Source: Humimonas sp964465015
GTDB taxonomy: Bacteria > Gemmatimonadota > Gemmatimonadetes > Palauibacterales > Palauibacteraceae
DNA: 64,000 nt
Direction of reading: 5' to 3'
Assembly (NCBI GenBank): GCA_964465015.1
Contig: CAYXHP010000091.1
Span: 1 to 64,000, forward strand
Numbering within the stretch: the first letter of the stretch is position 1; every line of letters begins with the position of its first letter. Below, in pieces: positions 6,546 through 15,112 of the stretch. The notes beneath the pieces were generated by a model. It was not told the DNA's origin, searched no databases, and saw only the letters and a list, made by a program, of their open reading frames with translations. The translations under genes were made by a program, and so were the position numbers.

Positions 6546-8504
6546 ATGGCGAGCCTCGAGACCGTTCCGGCCGGAGACGGCGACGCCGCGGCTTCACGCC
6601 AGGCAGCCGGCCCCCGGTTCGACCTGGAGCCGGGCACCCTCGTCGACCTCTTCCTGGGGGGCGCCCACCGTCACGCTTCCTGTGTGGCCATGCGGATCCG
6701 CGGACCGGATGGAACGTGGACCGAGCGCACCCACGCCGAGGCGGCGACGCGCGCCCGGGAGCTGGCGCTCGGGCTCCGGTCCCTCCGGCTCGGGAAGGGG
6801 GACCGTGTCGGCCTGCTGTCCCGGACGCGGGCCGAATGGGCCGAATCGGACTTCGCCCTCATCCTGGCCGGGCTCGTCGGCGTCCCCGTGTACCCATCCC
6901 TTCCGCCCGACCAGGTCGCCTTCGTGTTCGGCGACGCCGGCGTGCGGATCGCCCTGGTGGAAAACCAGGGGCAGTACGACAAGCTCGTCGAGGCGCGATC
7001 GGAGCTGCGGCGCCTGGAGCGGGTGTTCTCGTTCGAGCCGGTGCGGGCGACTCCGTCGCTCCCTGTCGAATCGCTGGATCGCCTCGTGGAGCGGGGACGG
7101 GCCGGCGGCGAGGATGCCGAGTCGGTCGAGGCCGAGGCCCGCCGCACGGCGCCCGAGGACGTGGCCACCCTGATCTACACGTCGGGCACGACGGGTCGTC
7201 CCAAGGGCGTGATGCTCACCCACCGGAACCTGTACAGCAACGCGATCCTGTGCGCGGAGGTCCTGCCGCTCTCCGAGACCGATCGTCACCTCTCGTGGCT
7301 GCCTCTTTCGCACATCTTCGAGCGGACCGCCGGCCACTACGTGATGTGGCACCGGGGGGTGGCGGTCTCCTACGTGCCGGCGGTGGACACGCTGCTGCGC
7401 GACATGGGCGAGGTGCGGCCGACCATCGCCACGGGAGTCCCGTACCTGTACGACAAGCTCTACGAGGGGTCGCAGAAGGCGGCGCACGAGGGCGGGGCGC
7501 TGAAGCTGGCGATCTTCCGCTGGGCGCGGCGCGTGGGGGAGGCCAGGGCCGATCGCGTGCTCGCCGGCCGGAGCGTGGGCGCCTGGCTGGGCCTGCGGTA
7601 CGGGCTCGCCGACCGCCTGGTGTTCTCGAAGCTCCGGGCCCGCACGGGCGGCCGCGTGCGCTACTTCATCAGCGGGGGCGGACCGCTCTCGCCCACCGTG
7701 GCGCGCTTCATGTGGGCGGCGGGGCTGCCGATCCTCGAGGGATACGGCCTGACCGAGACCTCGCCCGTCCTGTGCGTGAACCCTCCCGGGGCCGTCCGGC
7801 TGGGCACCGTGGGTCCGCCCATCCCCGACACGGAGCTCCGGATCGCCGACGACGGCGAGATCCTCTGCCGGGGCCCCCAGGTGATGAAGGGCTACTTCCA
7901 GAACGACGAGGCCACCCGCGAGGCGTTCACCGAGGACGGGTGGCTCCGCACCGGGGACATCGGGAGCCTGGACGCGGATGGCTACCTGAGCATCACCGAC
8001 CGCAAGAAGGAGCTCCTGGTGACCGCCGGGGGGAAGAACATCGCACCGGCGCCGGTGGAGCGTGCGATCGAGCGCTCCCGTTTCGTGGCACACGCCGTCC
8101 TGGTGGGAGACCGGCGCAACTTCCCGATCGTGGTGGTACAGCCCGCGTTCGAGAACGTGGAGCCGTGGGCTGGGCGTCACGGCGCCGAGGCGGCGGACCG
8201 GACCGACCTCATCGCCACCCGCCCGGTGCAGGAGCTGATTGAGCGGCAGGTCCGGCGGCGCACGGAGGATTTCGACCGCCACGAACAGCCGGGCTGGATC
8301 CTCCTCGTCCCCGACACGTTCGGTGTGGAGACCGGGGAGCTCACCCCGACGCTCAAGGTGAAGCGCCGCGTGGTGAACGAGCGTTACGCCGACGCCATCG
8401 GCCGGGCGTACGAGGAGGCCGAAACGCGGAGGGACGCGGGCGGCGAGGGACCCGAGGTGACCGCCGCGGACGCCGCCGACCGGGGCGGAGGCTCGCCGTC
8501 GTGA
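6546..8504 (+). CDS. Long-chain fatty-acid--CoA ligase (AMP-forming)
   Basis: This 652-aa ANL-superfamily enzyme activates a carboxylic acid with ATP and transfers it to CoA. The P-loop YTSGTTGRPKG lies near 210-220, the A5 motif GYGLTETSP near 398, and the TGD motif and ITDRKKELLVTAGGKN hinge near 470-500 with the C-terminal catalytic Lys region present. Length and HIFERTAGHY block match long-chain (FadD/ACSL-type) synthetases. The ATG at 6546 is 13 nt after the TPR gene stop. Its stop overlaps the cutA GTG by 4 nt. Substrate chain length cannot be read from sequence. Confidence 0.92.
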   Translation: MASLETVPAGDGDAAASRQAAGPRFDLEPGTLVDLFLGGAHRHASCVAMRIRGPDGTWTERTHAEAATRARELALGLRSLRLGKGDRVGLLSRTRAEWAESDFALILAGLVGVPVYPSLPPDQVAFVFGDAGVRIALVENQGQYDKLVEARSELRRLERVFSFEPVRATPSLPVESLDRLVERGRAGGEDAESVEAEARRTAPEDVATLIYTSGTTGRPKGVMLTHRNLYSNAILCAEVLPLSETDRHLSWLPLSHIFERTAGHYVMWHRGVAVSYVPAVDTLLRDMGEVRPTIATGVPYLYDKLYEGSQKAAHEGGALKLAIFRWARRVGEARADRVLAGRSVGAWLGLRYGLADRLVFSKLRARTGGRVRYFISGGGPLSPTVARFMWAAGLPILEGYGLTETSPVLCVNPPGAVRLGTVGPPIPDTELRIADDGEILCRGPQVMKGYFQNDEATREAFTEDGWLRTGDIGSLDADGYLSITDRKKELLVTAGGKNIAPAPVERAIERSRFVAHAVLVGDRRNFPIVVVQPAFENVEPWAGRHGAEAADRTDLIATRPVQELIERQVRRRTEDFDRHEQPGWILLVPDTFGVETGELTPTLKVKRRVVNERYADAIGRAYEEAETRRDAGGEGPEVTAADAADRGGGSPS

Positions 8505-8887
8505 GCTCGTCCCGGCCGGAGGAGGGCGCCTCCGCACCCGCGGGACGGTCTCCTCTGCCGGAGCCCGCCGGGTCCGTCCGCGTCGTCCTGGTCAGCGGGC
8601 CCGACGAGGCATTTCTCCTCGATCTCGGTCGCGTGCTGGTCTCGGAGCGTCTGGCCGCCTGCGTGAACGTCCTCCCCTCCGTGAGCTCCGTGTACCGCTG
8701 GGCCGGGGTCGTGGAGGAGGCGGACGAGGCGCTGGCCCTCGTGAAGACGACGTCCGATCGGCTGGAGGCCCTCACGGCCCAGGTCCGCCGTCTGCATCCC
8801 TACGACGAGCCGGAGGTGATCGCGCTCCCGGTCGTGGGCGGATCTCCCTCCTACCTGACCTGGGTCATCGACGGGCTCGGGGGGTGA
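8501..8887 (+). CDS. cutA: Divalent cation tolerance protein CutA
   Basis: This 128-aa CutA1 family protein is a trimeric ferredoxin-like-fold protein linked to metal tolerance. Conserved features include RLAACVNVLP, the SVYRWAG strand, EALALVKTT, and the C-terminal HPYDEPEVIALPV block with its conserved histidine. A 20-residue Pro/Ala-rich N-terminal extension precedes the domain. GTG start overlaps the ligase stop; the stop overlaps the macro-domain GTG (8884). Confidence 0.93.
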   Translation: MSSSRPEEGASAPAGRSPLPEPAGSVRVVLVSGPDEAFLLDLGRVLVSERLAACVNVLPSVSSVYRWAGVVEEADEALALVKTTSDRLEALTAQVRRLHPYDEPEVIALPVVGGSPSYLTWVIDGLGG

Positions 8888-9375
8888 TCAGCGTCTGGGC
8901 GGGACGGCTGGCGGCCGCCTCCACCGAGGCCGTGCTGCGGCCGACCCGGAGCGACTGGACCCCGATGAGTCCGGCGGTCCGGGACCTGGACGTCGCGGCG
9001 GGAACGGGCTGGCTGGAGACGTGTGCCGCCCAGGGAGATCTCCCGGTCGGCTCGGCGGTGGTGACCGGCTCCGGCGACCTCCCGTGCGACGTCGTCATCC
9101 ACCTCGCGGTGGGCTCGCGGCAGGAGCCGGCGGCGACGCGGAGCCTCACCAGCGCGCTCCGGAACGCGCTCCGACGCGCCTCCGAGTGGGACCTCGCCTC
9201 GCTCACGGTGCCGATTCTCGGCACGGGTCCGGGCGGATTGGAGCCCCGGGAGGCGTGCGCGCTCATGGCTCCGCTCCTCGCCGGGTGGGCGGGGAAGGGG
9301 GAGAGGGAGGTCCGGGTGGCGTCGAGAGGCGATGCCGAGATCGAAGCGGCCCGGGCCACGTGGAAGGAGAGCTAG
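8884..9375 (+). CDS. Macro-domain-like protein
   Basis: This 163-aa protein resembles the macro (ADP-ribose-binding) fold: a strand-rich N-terminus, GTGWLETCAAQGDLPVGSAVVT where macro proteins have the substrate loop, VVIHLAVGS, and the second loop VPILGTGPGGLEP near residues 115-127. The classical N-A-N-x-x-L start is replaced by LRPTRSDWTP, so catalytic de-ADP-ribosylation is doubtful. It is translationally coupled to cutA and ends 52 nt before a convergent gene. Confidence 0.7.
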   Translation: MISVWAGRLAAASTEAVLRPTRSDWTPMSPAVRDLDVAAGTGWLETCAAQGDLPVGSAVVTGSGDLPCDVVIHLAVGSRQEPAATRSLTSALRNALRRASEWDLASLTVPILGTGPGGLEPREACALMAPLLAGWAGKGEREVRVASRGDAEIEAARATWKES

Positions 9376-9427
9376 CCGCCCTCCGAGCCGGAGAGTGCCA
9401 CGCCCGGACCGGCGGGGGCCATCCCGG

Positions 9428-10996
9428 TCAGCTCCCGATCAGCGCGGTCGCAAGCACGAGCAAGCCACCGATCATCGCCCCGAGGACGTATCCGAGCGTG
9501 ACGATGAGGTCCAGCTCCCGCTGGGTCACCGTGCGGACCAGCGCCTCCAGCTCGGTGAGCGGGAACTCGAGGATCTTCTCCTCGACCCGCTCATCGATCC
9601 GTACGCGAGCCGCCGCCGAGGGGATTTCCCCGGCGATCCAGTCCCACAGGGGCGGGGCGAGGACGTCGGCCAGCCGCTCCGGGCCGCCGGGCCCCAGGAG
9701 CCGGGCCGGGGCCCCGATCGGCCGCTCGAGGAGGCCGTCCACCAGGCGTCCCGAAACCTCGGTCCACGTCCGGCGGCCCGCCTCCGAATCCAGGGCGCCC
9801 GCCAGCCAGCGCCCGAGCCGTTCCGCCGGCACCTGGCCGAGGAGGTCGCCCCAGCCCTGACCTCGCGTCCGGGCCGCCGCTTCCATGCGATCCAGCACGA
9901 AGCGCCGCGCGCCGGGGTCGCGGGCGGTGCGCACGAGCCACGCCCCGAGGGCGTCCAGAACCCGCTCCACCCGGGAGCCGTCCGGGCCGCCCAGGACCTC
10001 GGCGGCGGGCCGGTCGAGCAGCTCCTCGATCGACCGGTTGGCGCTCCGGGCCATGGCCGCCTGCACCTCCTGCTCGCGGAGGAGCTCGCCCAGTCGCTCG
10101 GCGCCTTCCTCCTCCAGCGTGGCCACCACCCGGTTCACCGTCTCTTCGGTGACGACCAGGCGCGCCACGACGCGCTGGTGGAAGCGGAGATCGCTCATGA
10201 AGCGCTCGAGCAGCTCGTGCACGGCCGTCTCGAACCGCTCGCGGGCGGCGGCGTCTTCGAGGAGGCGTCCCAGGCGCTCGAGCAGGCCCGGCAGATACTC
10301 GGCCACGGCCTCCTGGAGCGCGGCCGACACCCCGGAGGGCACGATGTCCCGCAGCGGGCGCCCGGGACGGAGGAGCTCGGTGGTGGCGCGCTCGAGCTGC
10401 CGGCGCAGGGCGATCTCGAACGCCTCGGATTCCACGGCGTGGGCCGCCCAGGCGCTCACCCGCCGGCGCAGGAGGCGTACGCCGCTCCCCGGGGAGTCTC
10501 CGCCGTCGGCATCGGCTTCGCGGTCCAGCGACGCGCCCACCTCACGGAGGAGGTCGGCCGCTCGCGATCCGAACGCCGGGGAGGCGAGCACGGAGGTGAG
10601 GGCCCCTCTCCCGCCCTCGAGGGCCCGGGCCAGGATCGCGCGGATCTCGGGGAGGGCGGCCTCCGGCAACAGCTCGCGCACCGAGGGCAGGGGGCGAGCG
10701 GCGCCCTCGCGGAGGACCTCCCCGAGCCGGCCCTCGAACGCCTCCTGCAGGTGGCTCGTGCGGAGCGCCGCCGCCAGGTCGTCCGGCGTGAGGAGGTGGG
10801 TGCCGATCGTCCGGCCGATGGATCGGGCCAGCCGCTCGCGGTTCTTCGGGATCGCGCCCTGGAGCCACGGGAGCCGCAGCCCCAGGAAGCGCACCGGCTC
10901 GTACGGATGGAAGAGCATCCAGATCGCGACCCGGTTGGTGATGCCCCCCGCCGCGGCGCCGAAGGCCACCGTGACGAGGGCTCGGACCCAGGTCAC
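9428..10996 (-). CDS. DUF445 family membrane protein
   Basis: This protein of about 522 aa has a hydrophobic N-terminal segment (ALVTVAFGAAAGGITNRVAI), the family motif MLFHPYEP followed by IPKNRERLARSIG, a long alpha-helical Arg/Glu-rich middle, and a C-terminal membrane segment (GYVLGAMIGGLLVLATALIG). This is the layout of DUF445/YjiN proteins, whose function is unknown. I prefer the GTG at 10996 (preceded by GGGGAG at 7-nt spacing) to an ATG at 11071 that would overlap the upstream gene. Transcribed leftward with the lipoprotein gene. Confidence 0.88.
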   Translation of the reverse strand: MTWVRALVTVAFGAAAGGITNRVAIWMLFHPYEPVRFLGLRLPWLQGAIPKNRERLARSIGRTIGTHLLTPDDLAAALRTSHLQEAFEGRLGEVLREGAARPLPSVRELLPEAALPEIRAILARALEGGRGALTSVLASPAFGSRAADLLREVGASLDREADADGGDSPGSGVRLLRRRVSAWAAHAVESEAFEIALRRQLERATTELLRPGRPLRDIVPSGVSAALQEAVAEYLPGLLERLGRLLEDAAARERFETAVHELLERFMSDLRFHQRVVARLVVTEETVNRVVATLEEEGAERLGELLREQEVQAAMARSANRSIEELLDRPAAEVLGGPDGSRVERVLDALGAWLVRTARDPGARRFVLDRMEAAARTRGQGWGDLLGQVPAERLGRWLAGALDSEAGRRTWTEVSGRLVDGLLERPIGAPARLLGPGGPERLADVLAPPLWDWIAGEIPSAAARVRIDERVEEKILEFPLTELEALVRTVTQRELDLIVTLGYVLGAMIGGLLVLATALIGS

Positions 10997-11018
10997 CCGG
11001 CCGCTCCCCGGTCCCCCG

Positions 11019-11978
11019 TCACGGTCCGCGTGCCAGGATCGTGAGGCCGTGGACCGATCGAGCGCGGCCACCGACCCGAAGCGTCCCGCGGAGCCCGTGG
11101 ATCCTCACGCCGGCATCGCTCGACAGCGAGTCGGCGACCACCGAATCGTCCGCCACCAGCGGGGCGAGGATCAGCGTCGCCTGCAGGCCCACGTCGGCGA
11201 TCGAGAGGGTCCAGCCGGTCTGTCCGTCGCCCGGCGCGAAGTCCACCCGCTGCTCGGGCCAGCGCGCCTCCTGGCCGCCGATCCACGAATAGGCCGTGGT
11301 GGCGGTCCGGTCGGGATCATCGCCCCCGGTGTCGCGCAGCACCAGGAGTCCGTCCCCGGCCGGATCGGCCAGGAGCACGGCCTGCTCCAGAGTCCTCGGC
11401 GGCGGTGAATCGAAGGGGCGCGCTTCCCGGCGCTCGAACACCATGCCGGTCATCGGCTCTCCTCCCTCGGCCCAGGTGGCGAGGAGGAGACGGGAGCGCT
11501 GACCCGTGGGGCTCGTCCACTCGTCCAGGACCTTGCCGGGCTGGAGCTGGAACGCGGTCTGGGCGGCGCGGAACACGAGGCCCTCCAGATCGCCGCCGCT
11601 GGCGGCCAGGACCCGGAGCCCGTGTCCCGGGAGGACGCGCCAGGCGGCCCGCGGGACCGGCAACGTGTCCGTGGACGACAGGACGGAGGACCAGCGCCCG
11701 CCCTGGCCGATCCAGATGCGGTAGCGCCGCTCGAGGGAGGTGGTCGACACGTCGTGGCGGAAGCGGAGCGCGGCGACGGGGGCCGAGGAGCCGAAGCCGA
11801 CGTAGGCCACGTCGGTCACGTACCGGGCCGGCATGATCGCGCTGGGCGCGGGCAGGACCGGCCGGGAGATCGTCTCCCCGCTGCCGCCCCCCGCCTCGCC
11901 CCCCGAGCAGGCCGTCCCGACCAGGGCGAGCGCGGCGAGCGCGGCCGGGATCCCGCGCCTCCAGCTGGCGGGCTTCAC
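11019..11978 (-). CDS. Putative lipoprotein of unknown function
   Basis: This 319-aa protein starts with a Lys/Arg n-region and a hydrophobic signal ending VGTAC-SGG, a plausible but non-canonical lipobox. The mature part begins with a Gly/Ser-rich linker and is then rich in beta-strand-like sequence with many Asp/Gly turns. No family was recognised. It is upstream of and co-directional with the DUF445 gene (22-nt gap), and divergent from the symporter gene across a 160-bp promoter gap. Confidence 0.65.
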   Translation of the reverse strand: MKPASWRRGIPAALAALALVGTACSGGEAGGGSGETISRPVLPAPSAIMPARYVTDVAYVGFGSSAPVAALRFRHDVSTTSLERRYRIWIGQGGRWSSVLSSTDTLPVPRAAWRVLPGHGLRVLAASGGDLEGLVFRAAQTAFQLQPGKVLDEWTSPTGQRSRLLLATWAEGGEPMTGMVFERREARPFDSPPPRTLEQAVLLADPAGDGLLVLRDTGGDDPDRTATTAYSWIGGQEARWPEQRVDFAPGDGQTGWTLSIADVGLQATLILAPLVADDSVVADSLSSDAGVRIHGLRGTLRVGGRARSVHGLTILARGP

Positions 11979-12138
11979 CCTGTCTTCTCCTCAGCCATGC
12001 CTTCCCGTCCTGTCCTGCTTCGCCCGGTCGCGTCTCTCGGGGCCAACATACGGCCCGCACGGCTCTACCGCCGGACTCGCCCCGATCCTATGTTCCCCCA
12101 CGCCCGCCCTACCGTCCGCCATCCCGAACGGATCGTCC

Positions 12139-13446
12139 ATGAAGCTCCATACGAAGATCACCCTCGCCCTGCTTCTGGGCGCCGTGGCCGGGGTGGCCGG
12201 TCACCTGCTGGCGGGAGCGGGCCAGATCTGGCTCCGTGACGCCCTGGTGTGGATCGAGCCGTTGGGCACCGCGTGGATCCGCCTCATCACCATGGTCGTC
12301 GTCCCGCTCGTCATGGCCAGTCTCATCGTCGGCACGGCCAGCCTGGGCGACATCACGAAGCTGGGGCGGATCGGCGGCAAGACGGTGGCCTACTATCTGT
12401 GCACCACCGCGGTGGCCGTCTCCTTCGGCCTCGTCCTCTCGAACCTGCTGGCGCCGGGGAGCCACATGGACCCCGCGGCTCTCGCGAGCCTCCGGAGCAC
12501 CTACCTGGCCGAGGGGGCCAGCAAGGTGAAGCTGGCCCAGCAAAGCCCCGGCCTGAAGGACGTGATCCTGGGCATGATCCCGCGGAATCCCATCCAGGCC
12601 ATGGCCTCGGGGGACATGCTCCCCATCATCTTCTTCTCGATCTTCTTCGGGGCGGCCGTATCGGTCCTCCCGGAGGAGAAGCGTGGTCCCGTGGTGCGCT
12701 TCGTGGACGGGGTGAACGAGGCGGCCATGGTCATGGTGCACTGGATCATGAAGCTCGCCCCCTACGCGGTTTTCGCCCTCATCGGGGCGGTCCTGGCCCG
12801 GTTCGGGGCCGATGTGCTGCGCAGCCTGCTCGTGTACAGCCTCACGGTGCTGCTCGGCCTGGCCCTGCACATCGGGATCACCTACCCGGTTGCGTTGCGA
12901 TTCCTGGCCCGGGTGAATCCGCTGGACTGGTTCCGGAGGATCCGGGAGGTGCCGCTCATCGCCTTCTCGACCTCCAGCTCCAACGCCACGCTTCCGGTCA
13001 CGATGGAGACGGCCGAGGAGCAGGTGGGCGTGAGCCCGGAGGTGTCGAGCTTCGTGCTGCCCCTGGGTGCCACGATCAACATGGATGGCACGGCGCTCTA
13101 CCAGGCCGTGGCGACCATGTTCATCGCCCAGGTGCTGGTCGGCCACCTGTCGTTGGCCACCCAGCTGGGAATCGTGGTGACGGCCACGCTGGCCTCGATC
13201 GGGGCCGCGGGCGTCCCCTCTGCGGGGATCATCATCCTGATCGTGGTGCTCAAGCAGGCGCTGCCGGCCTCGGTGGACCCCGCGGCGGGGATCGCGCTCA
13301 TCCTCGGAGTGGACCGGATCCTGGACATGTGCCGGACGGCGGTGAACGTGACCGGGGACCTCGCCGCCGCCACGGTCGTGGCTCGCTCGGAGGGGGAGAC
13401 GCTGCGGGTCCGCGGCGCGGGCGGAGCGGCGACCCGGGCGGCGTAG
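12139..13446 (+). CDS. Dicarboxylate/amino-acid:cation symporter (DAACS/GltP family)
   Basis: This 435-aa membrane transporter of the DAACS (SLC1-like) family carries dicarboxylates or acidic amino acids with Na+ or H+. The helical-hairpin serine-rich motif FSTSSSNATLP is near residue 277, the NMDGTAL motif of the cation site near 313, and the second hairpin IGAAGVPSAG near 355. LGVDRILDMCRTAVNVTGD near the C-terminus contains the substrate-contacting Asp, Arg and Asn. Eight membrane helices are expected. The start at 12139 gives the normal N-terminus; the longer frame upstream is not conserved-looking. Confidence 0.93.
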   Translation: MKLHTKITLALLLGAVAGVAGHLLAGAGQIWLRDALVWIEPLGTAWIRLITMVVVPLVMASLIVGTASLGDITKLGRIGGKTVAYYLCTTAVAVSFGLVLSNLLAPGSHMDPAALASLRSTYLAEGASKVKLAQQSPGLKDVILGMIPRNPIQAMASGDMLPIIFFSIFFGAAVSVLPEEKRGPVVRFVDGVNEAAMVMVHWIMKLAPYAVFALIGAVLARFGADVLRSLLVYSLTVLLGLALHIGITYPVALRFLARVNPLDWFRRIREVPLIAFSTSSSNATLPVTMETAEEQVGVSPEVSSFVLPLGATINMDGTALYQAVATMFIAQVLVGHLSLATQLGIVVTATLASIGAAGVPSAGIIILIVVLKQALPASVDPAAGIALILGVDRILDMCRTAVNVTGDLAAATVVARSEGETLRVRGAGGAATRAA

Positions 13447-13457
13447 CGTCCTCGGCC

Positions 13458-13841
13458 TCAGACCCTCCCGAACGTCTCGTCGAGGTGGCCGATCAGGCGC
13501 TCGATGCGGCGGCGATTCGTCCCCATGTCGCCCCGCCCCATGCGGGACCGGCCCAGCGCCTCCACCCGTGTGAAGCCTTCCTCGTCGAGGGACACCCACA
13601 CCGTGAGGTCTCCCGCCAGGGGTACGGCGGGCGAGCGGCAGGTCAGGGTCAGGATCCCGCCCGTCTCGTCGGAGTGGATGACGCGCCAGCGTACGCTGCG
13701 GCCGGCGTAGGCCACGATCTCGTCCCACACGGCGGCGAACGAGGCGGCGTAGCGGCCACCCCTCGGGGGGCCTGCCTCGCGCGTGTCGGCTCGGTTCTCG
13801 GTGAGCCACCGCGTGACGGTGGCCTTCCAGCTCTCGTCCAT
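13458..13841 (-). CDS. DUF1499-like protein
   Basis: This 127-aa protein has WRVIHSDETGGILTLTCRSP in the centre and ends SRMGRGDMGTNRRRIERLIGHLD. The SR-G--D-G-NRRRI ending is typical of DUF1499 proteins. No signal peptide is visible. Function is unknown. It converges on the symporter gene with an 11-nt gap and is divergent from the nucleotidyltransferase gene. Confidence 0.65.
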   Translation of the reverse strand: MDESWKATVTRWLTENRADTREAGPPRGGRYAASFAAVWDEIVAYAGRSVRWRVIHSDETGGILTLTCRSPAVPLAGDLTVWVSLDEEGFTRVEALGRSRMGRGDMGTNRRRIERLIGHLDETFGRV

Positions 13842-13967
13842 CGCTCTCCGCGTCGAAACCTCGGGTGGCGCGTGTGGCCCCGGGTGCCCCCGGGTCGCCG
13901 CGCAGCCCCGACGCCCCCGTCGGCTGGCCCGCCACGCCGCGGGCGCTGGAGGACCGGGGCAGCGAAG

Positions 13968-13996
13968 TTGCTACCCGCCGGGGCTGCGGGTACGTT
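13968..13996 (+). promoter_or_regulatory. Candidate promoter for the nucleotidyltransferase gene
   Basis: TTGCTA (13968-13973) and TACGTT (13991-13996) are 17 bp apart, in the 198-bp gap between divergent genes. Transcription would start about 37 nt before the ATG at 14040. The match is moderate and by eye. Confidence 0.3.
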
Positions 13997-14039
13997 TCGA
14001 CCGCCGCACGGCCACCAGTAAACGAGCTTCCACGGACGA

Positions 14040-15041
14040 ATGCAAGCTATCATACCCCTGGCCGGTAAGGGCACCCGTCTCCGGCCTCACACCCACACGC
14101 GTCCCAAGCCGCTGGTCCGGGTGGCCAACCGGCCGGTCCTGGATCACGTCCTCGATCGCCTCGAGCGGGCGGGCGTGGACGGTGTGATCTGCATCACGGG
14201 CCATCTCCAGGACCAGATCCGCGTCTACATGGACGAGCACCACGCGGGCCTGGACCGGCGCTACGTGGAGCAGACCCGTCAGCTGGGCACGGCGGACGCG
14301 ATCGGTCTCGCGGAGCCGTACGTCGAGGGGCCGGTCCTCATCGTCTTCGTCGACACGATCTTCGAGGCCGACCTCGGGGTCATCGACCGCCGGCCGGACG
14401 ACGATGGGATCGTGTGGGCCAAGGAGGTCGAAGACTACCAGCGCTTCGGAGTCATCCTCACCGATGAGGACGGCTACATGGAGCGGATCGTCGAGAAGCC
14501 GACTGAGCCGGTCTCCAGGCTGGCCAACATCGGCGTCTACTACGTGCGAGACGTGGAGCTGATGTTCGAGGGGATCCACCACGTCCTCGAGGGCGACCCG
14601 ACCATGGGCGAATACTTCCTCACCGACGCCTTCCAGTACATGATCGACCGGGGCGACCGACTGTGGACGGCGGAGGTCGAGGGCTGGTGGGACTGCGGCA
14701 AGCCCGGGACCCTGCTCGAGACCAACCGGGTACTGCTCGAGAGGGGCCTGGCCAACCAGCCCGACGGGCCGGGGGTCACGGTGCACGCCCCGGTGCGCGT
14801 GGAGCCCGGAGCCACCCTTGAGGAGGCCGAGATCGGCCCCAACGTGAGCATCGCCGACGGCGCCGTGGTGCGTCGGAGTCGGCTCGTCGACTCCATCGTG
14901 GGCGAGGGATCGGTGGTGGAGGACTGCCGGCTGGAGGGCTCGATCATCGGCGACGCGGCCGAGGTGAAGGGCGTCACCGGGCGGCTCAACGTCGGGGACC
15001 ACTCCACCATCGAGGGGCTCGAGGGCGCGGAGCGGGCGTGA
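14040..15041 (+). CDS. Sugar-phosphate nucleotidyltransferase (left-handed beta-helix C-terminus)
   Basis: This 333-aa protein has an N-terminal nucleotidyltransferase domain with the NTP-binding signature PLAGKGTRLRPHTHTRPKP (residues 6-24) and a metal/sugar site around VFVDTIFE. Residues from about 240 carry hexapeptide-like turns typical of a left-handed beta-helix. It resembles glucose-1-phosphate thymidylyl/uridylyltransferases; the exact nucleotide and sugar cannot be assigned. No strong ribosome site precedes ATG 14040. The stop overlaps the possible upstream start of the next gene. Confidence 0.85.
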   Translation: MQAIIPLAGKGTRLRPHTHTRPKPLVRVANRPVLDHVLDRLERAGVDGVICITGHLQDQIRVYMDEHHAGLDRRYVEQTRQLGTADAIGLAEPYVEGPVLIVFVDTIFEADLGVIDRRPDDDGIVWAKEVEDYQRFGVILTDEDGYMERIVEKPTEPVSRLANIGVYYVRDVELMFEGIHHVLEGDPTMGEYFLTDAFQYMIDRGDRLWTAEVEGWWDCGKPGTLLETNRVLLERGLANQPDGPGVTVHAPVRVEPGATLEEAEIGPNVSIADGAVVRRSRLVDSIVGEGSVVEDCRLEGSIIGDAAEVKGVTGRLNVGDHSTIEGLEGAERA

Positions 15042-15112
15042 TCGGCCGAGGGGTCCGGCGGAGCGATCCGGGGTCGGAGGGGCACGCGCGTGAGCGGAGG
15101 GCGGAGGGCGAG

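Noticed and set aside
9332..11044. Long plus-strand frame opposite the DUF445 gene
   Set aside because: It is a shadow of the DUF445 protein, which has clear family motifs and membrane ends on the minus strand.
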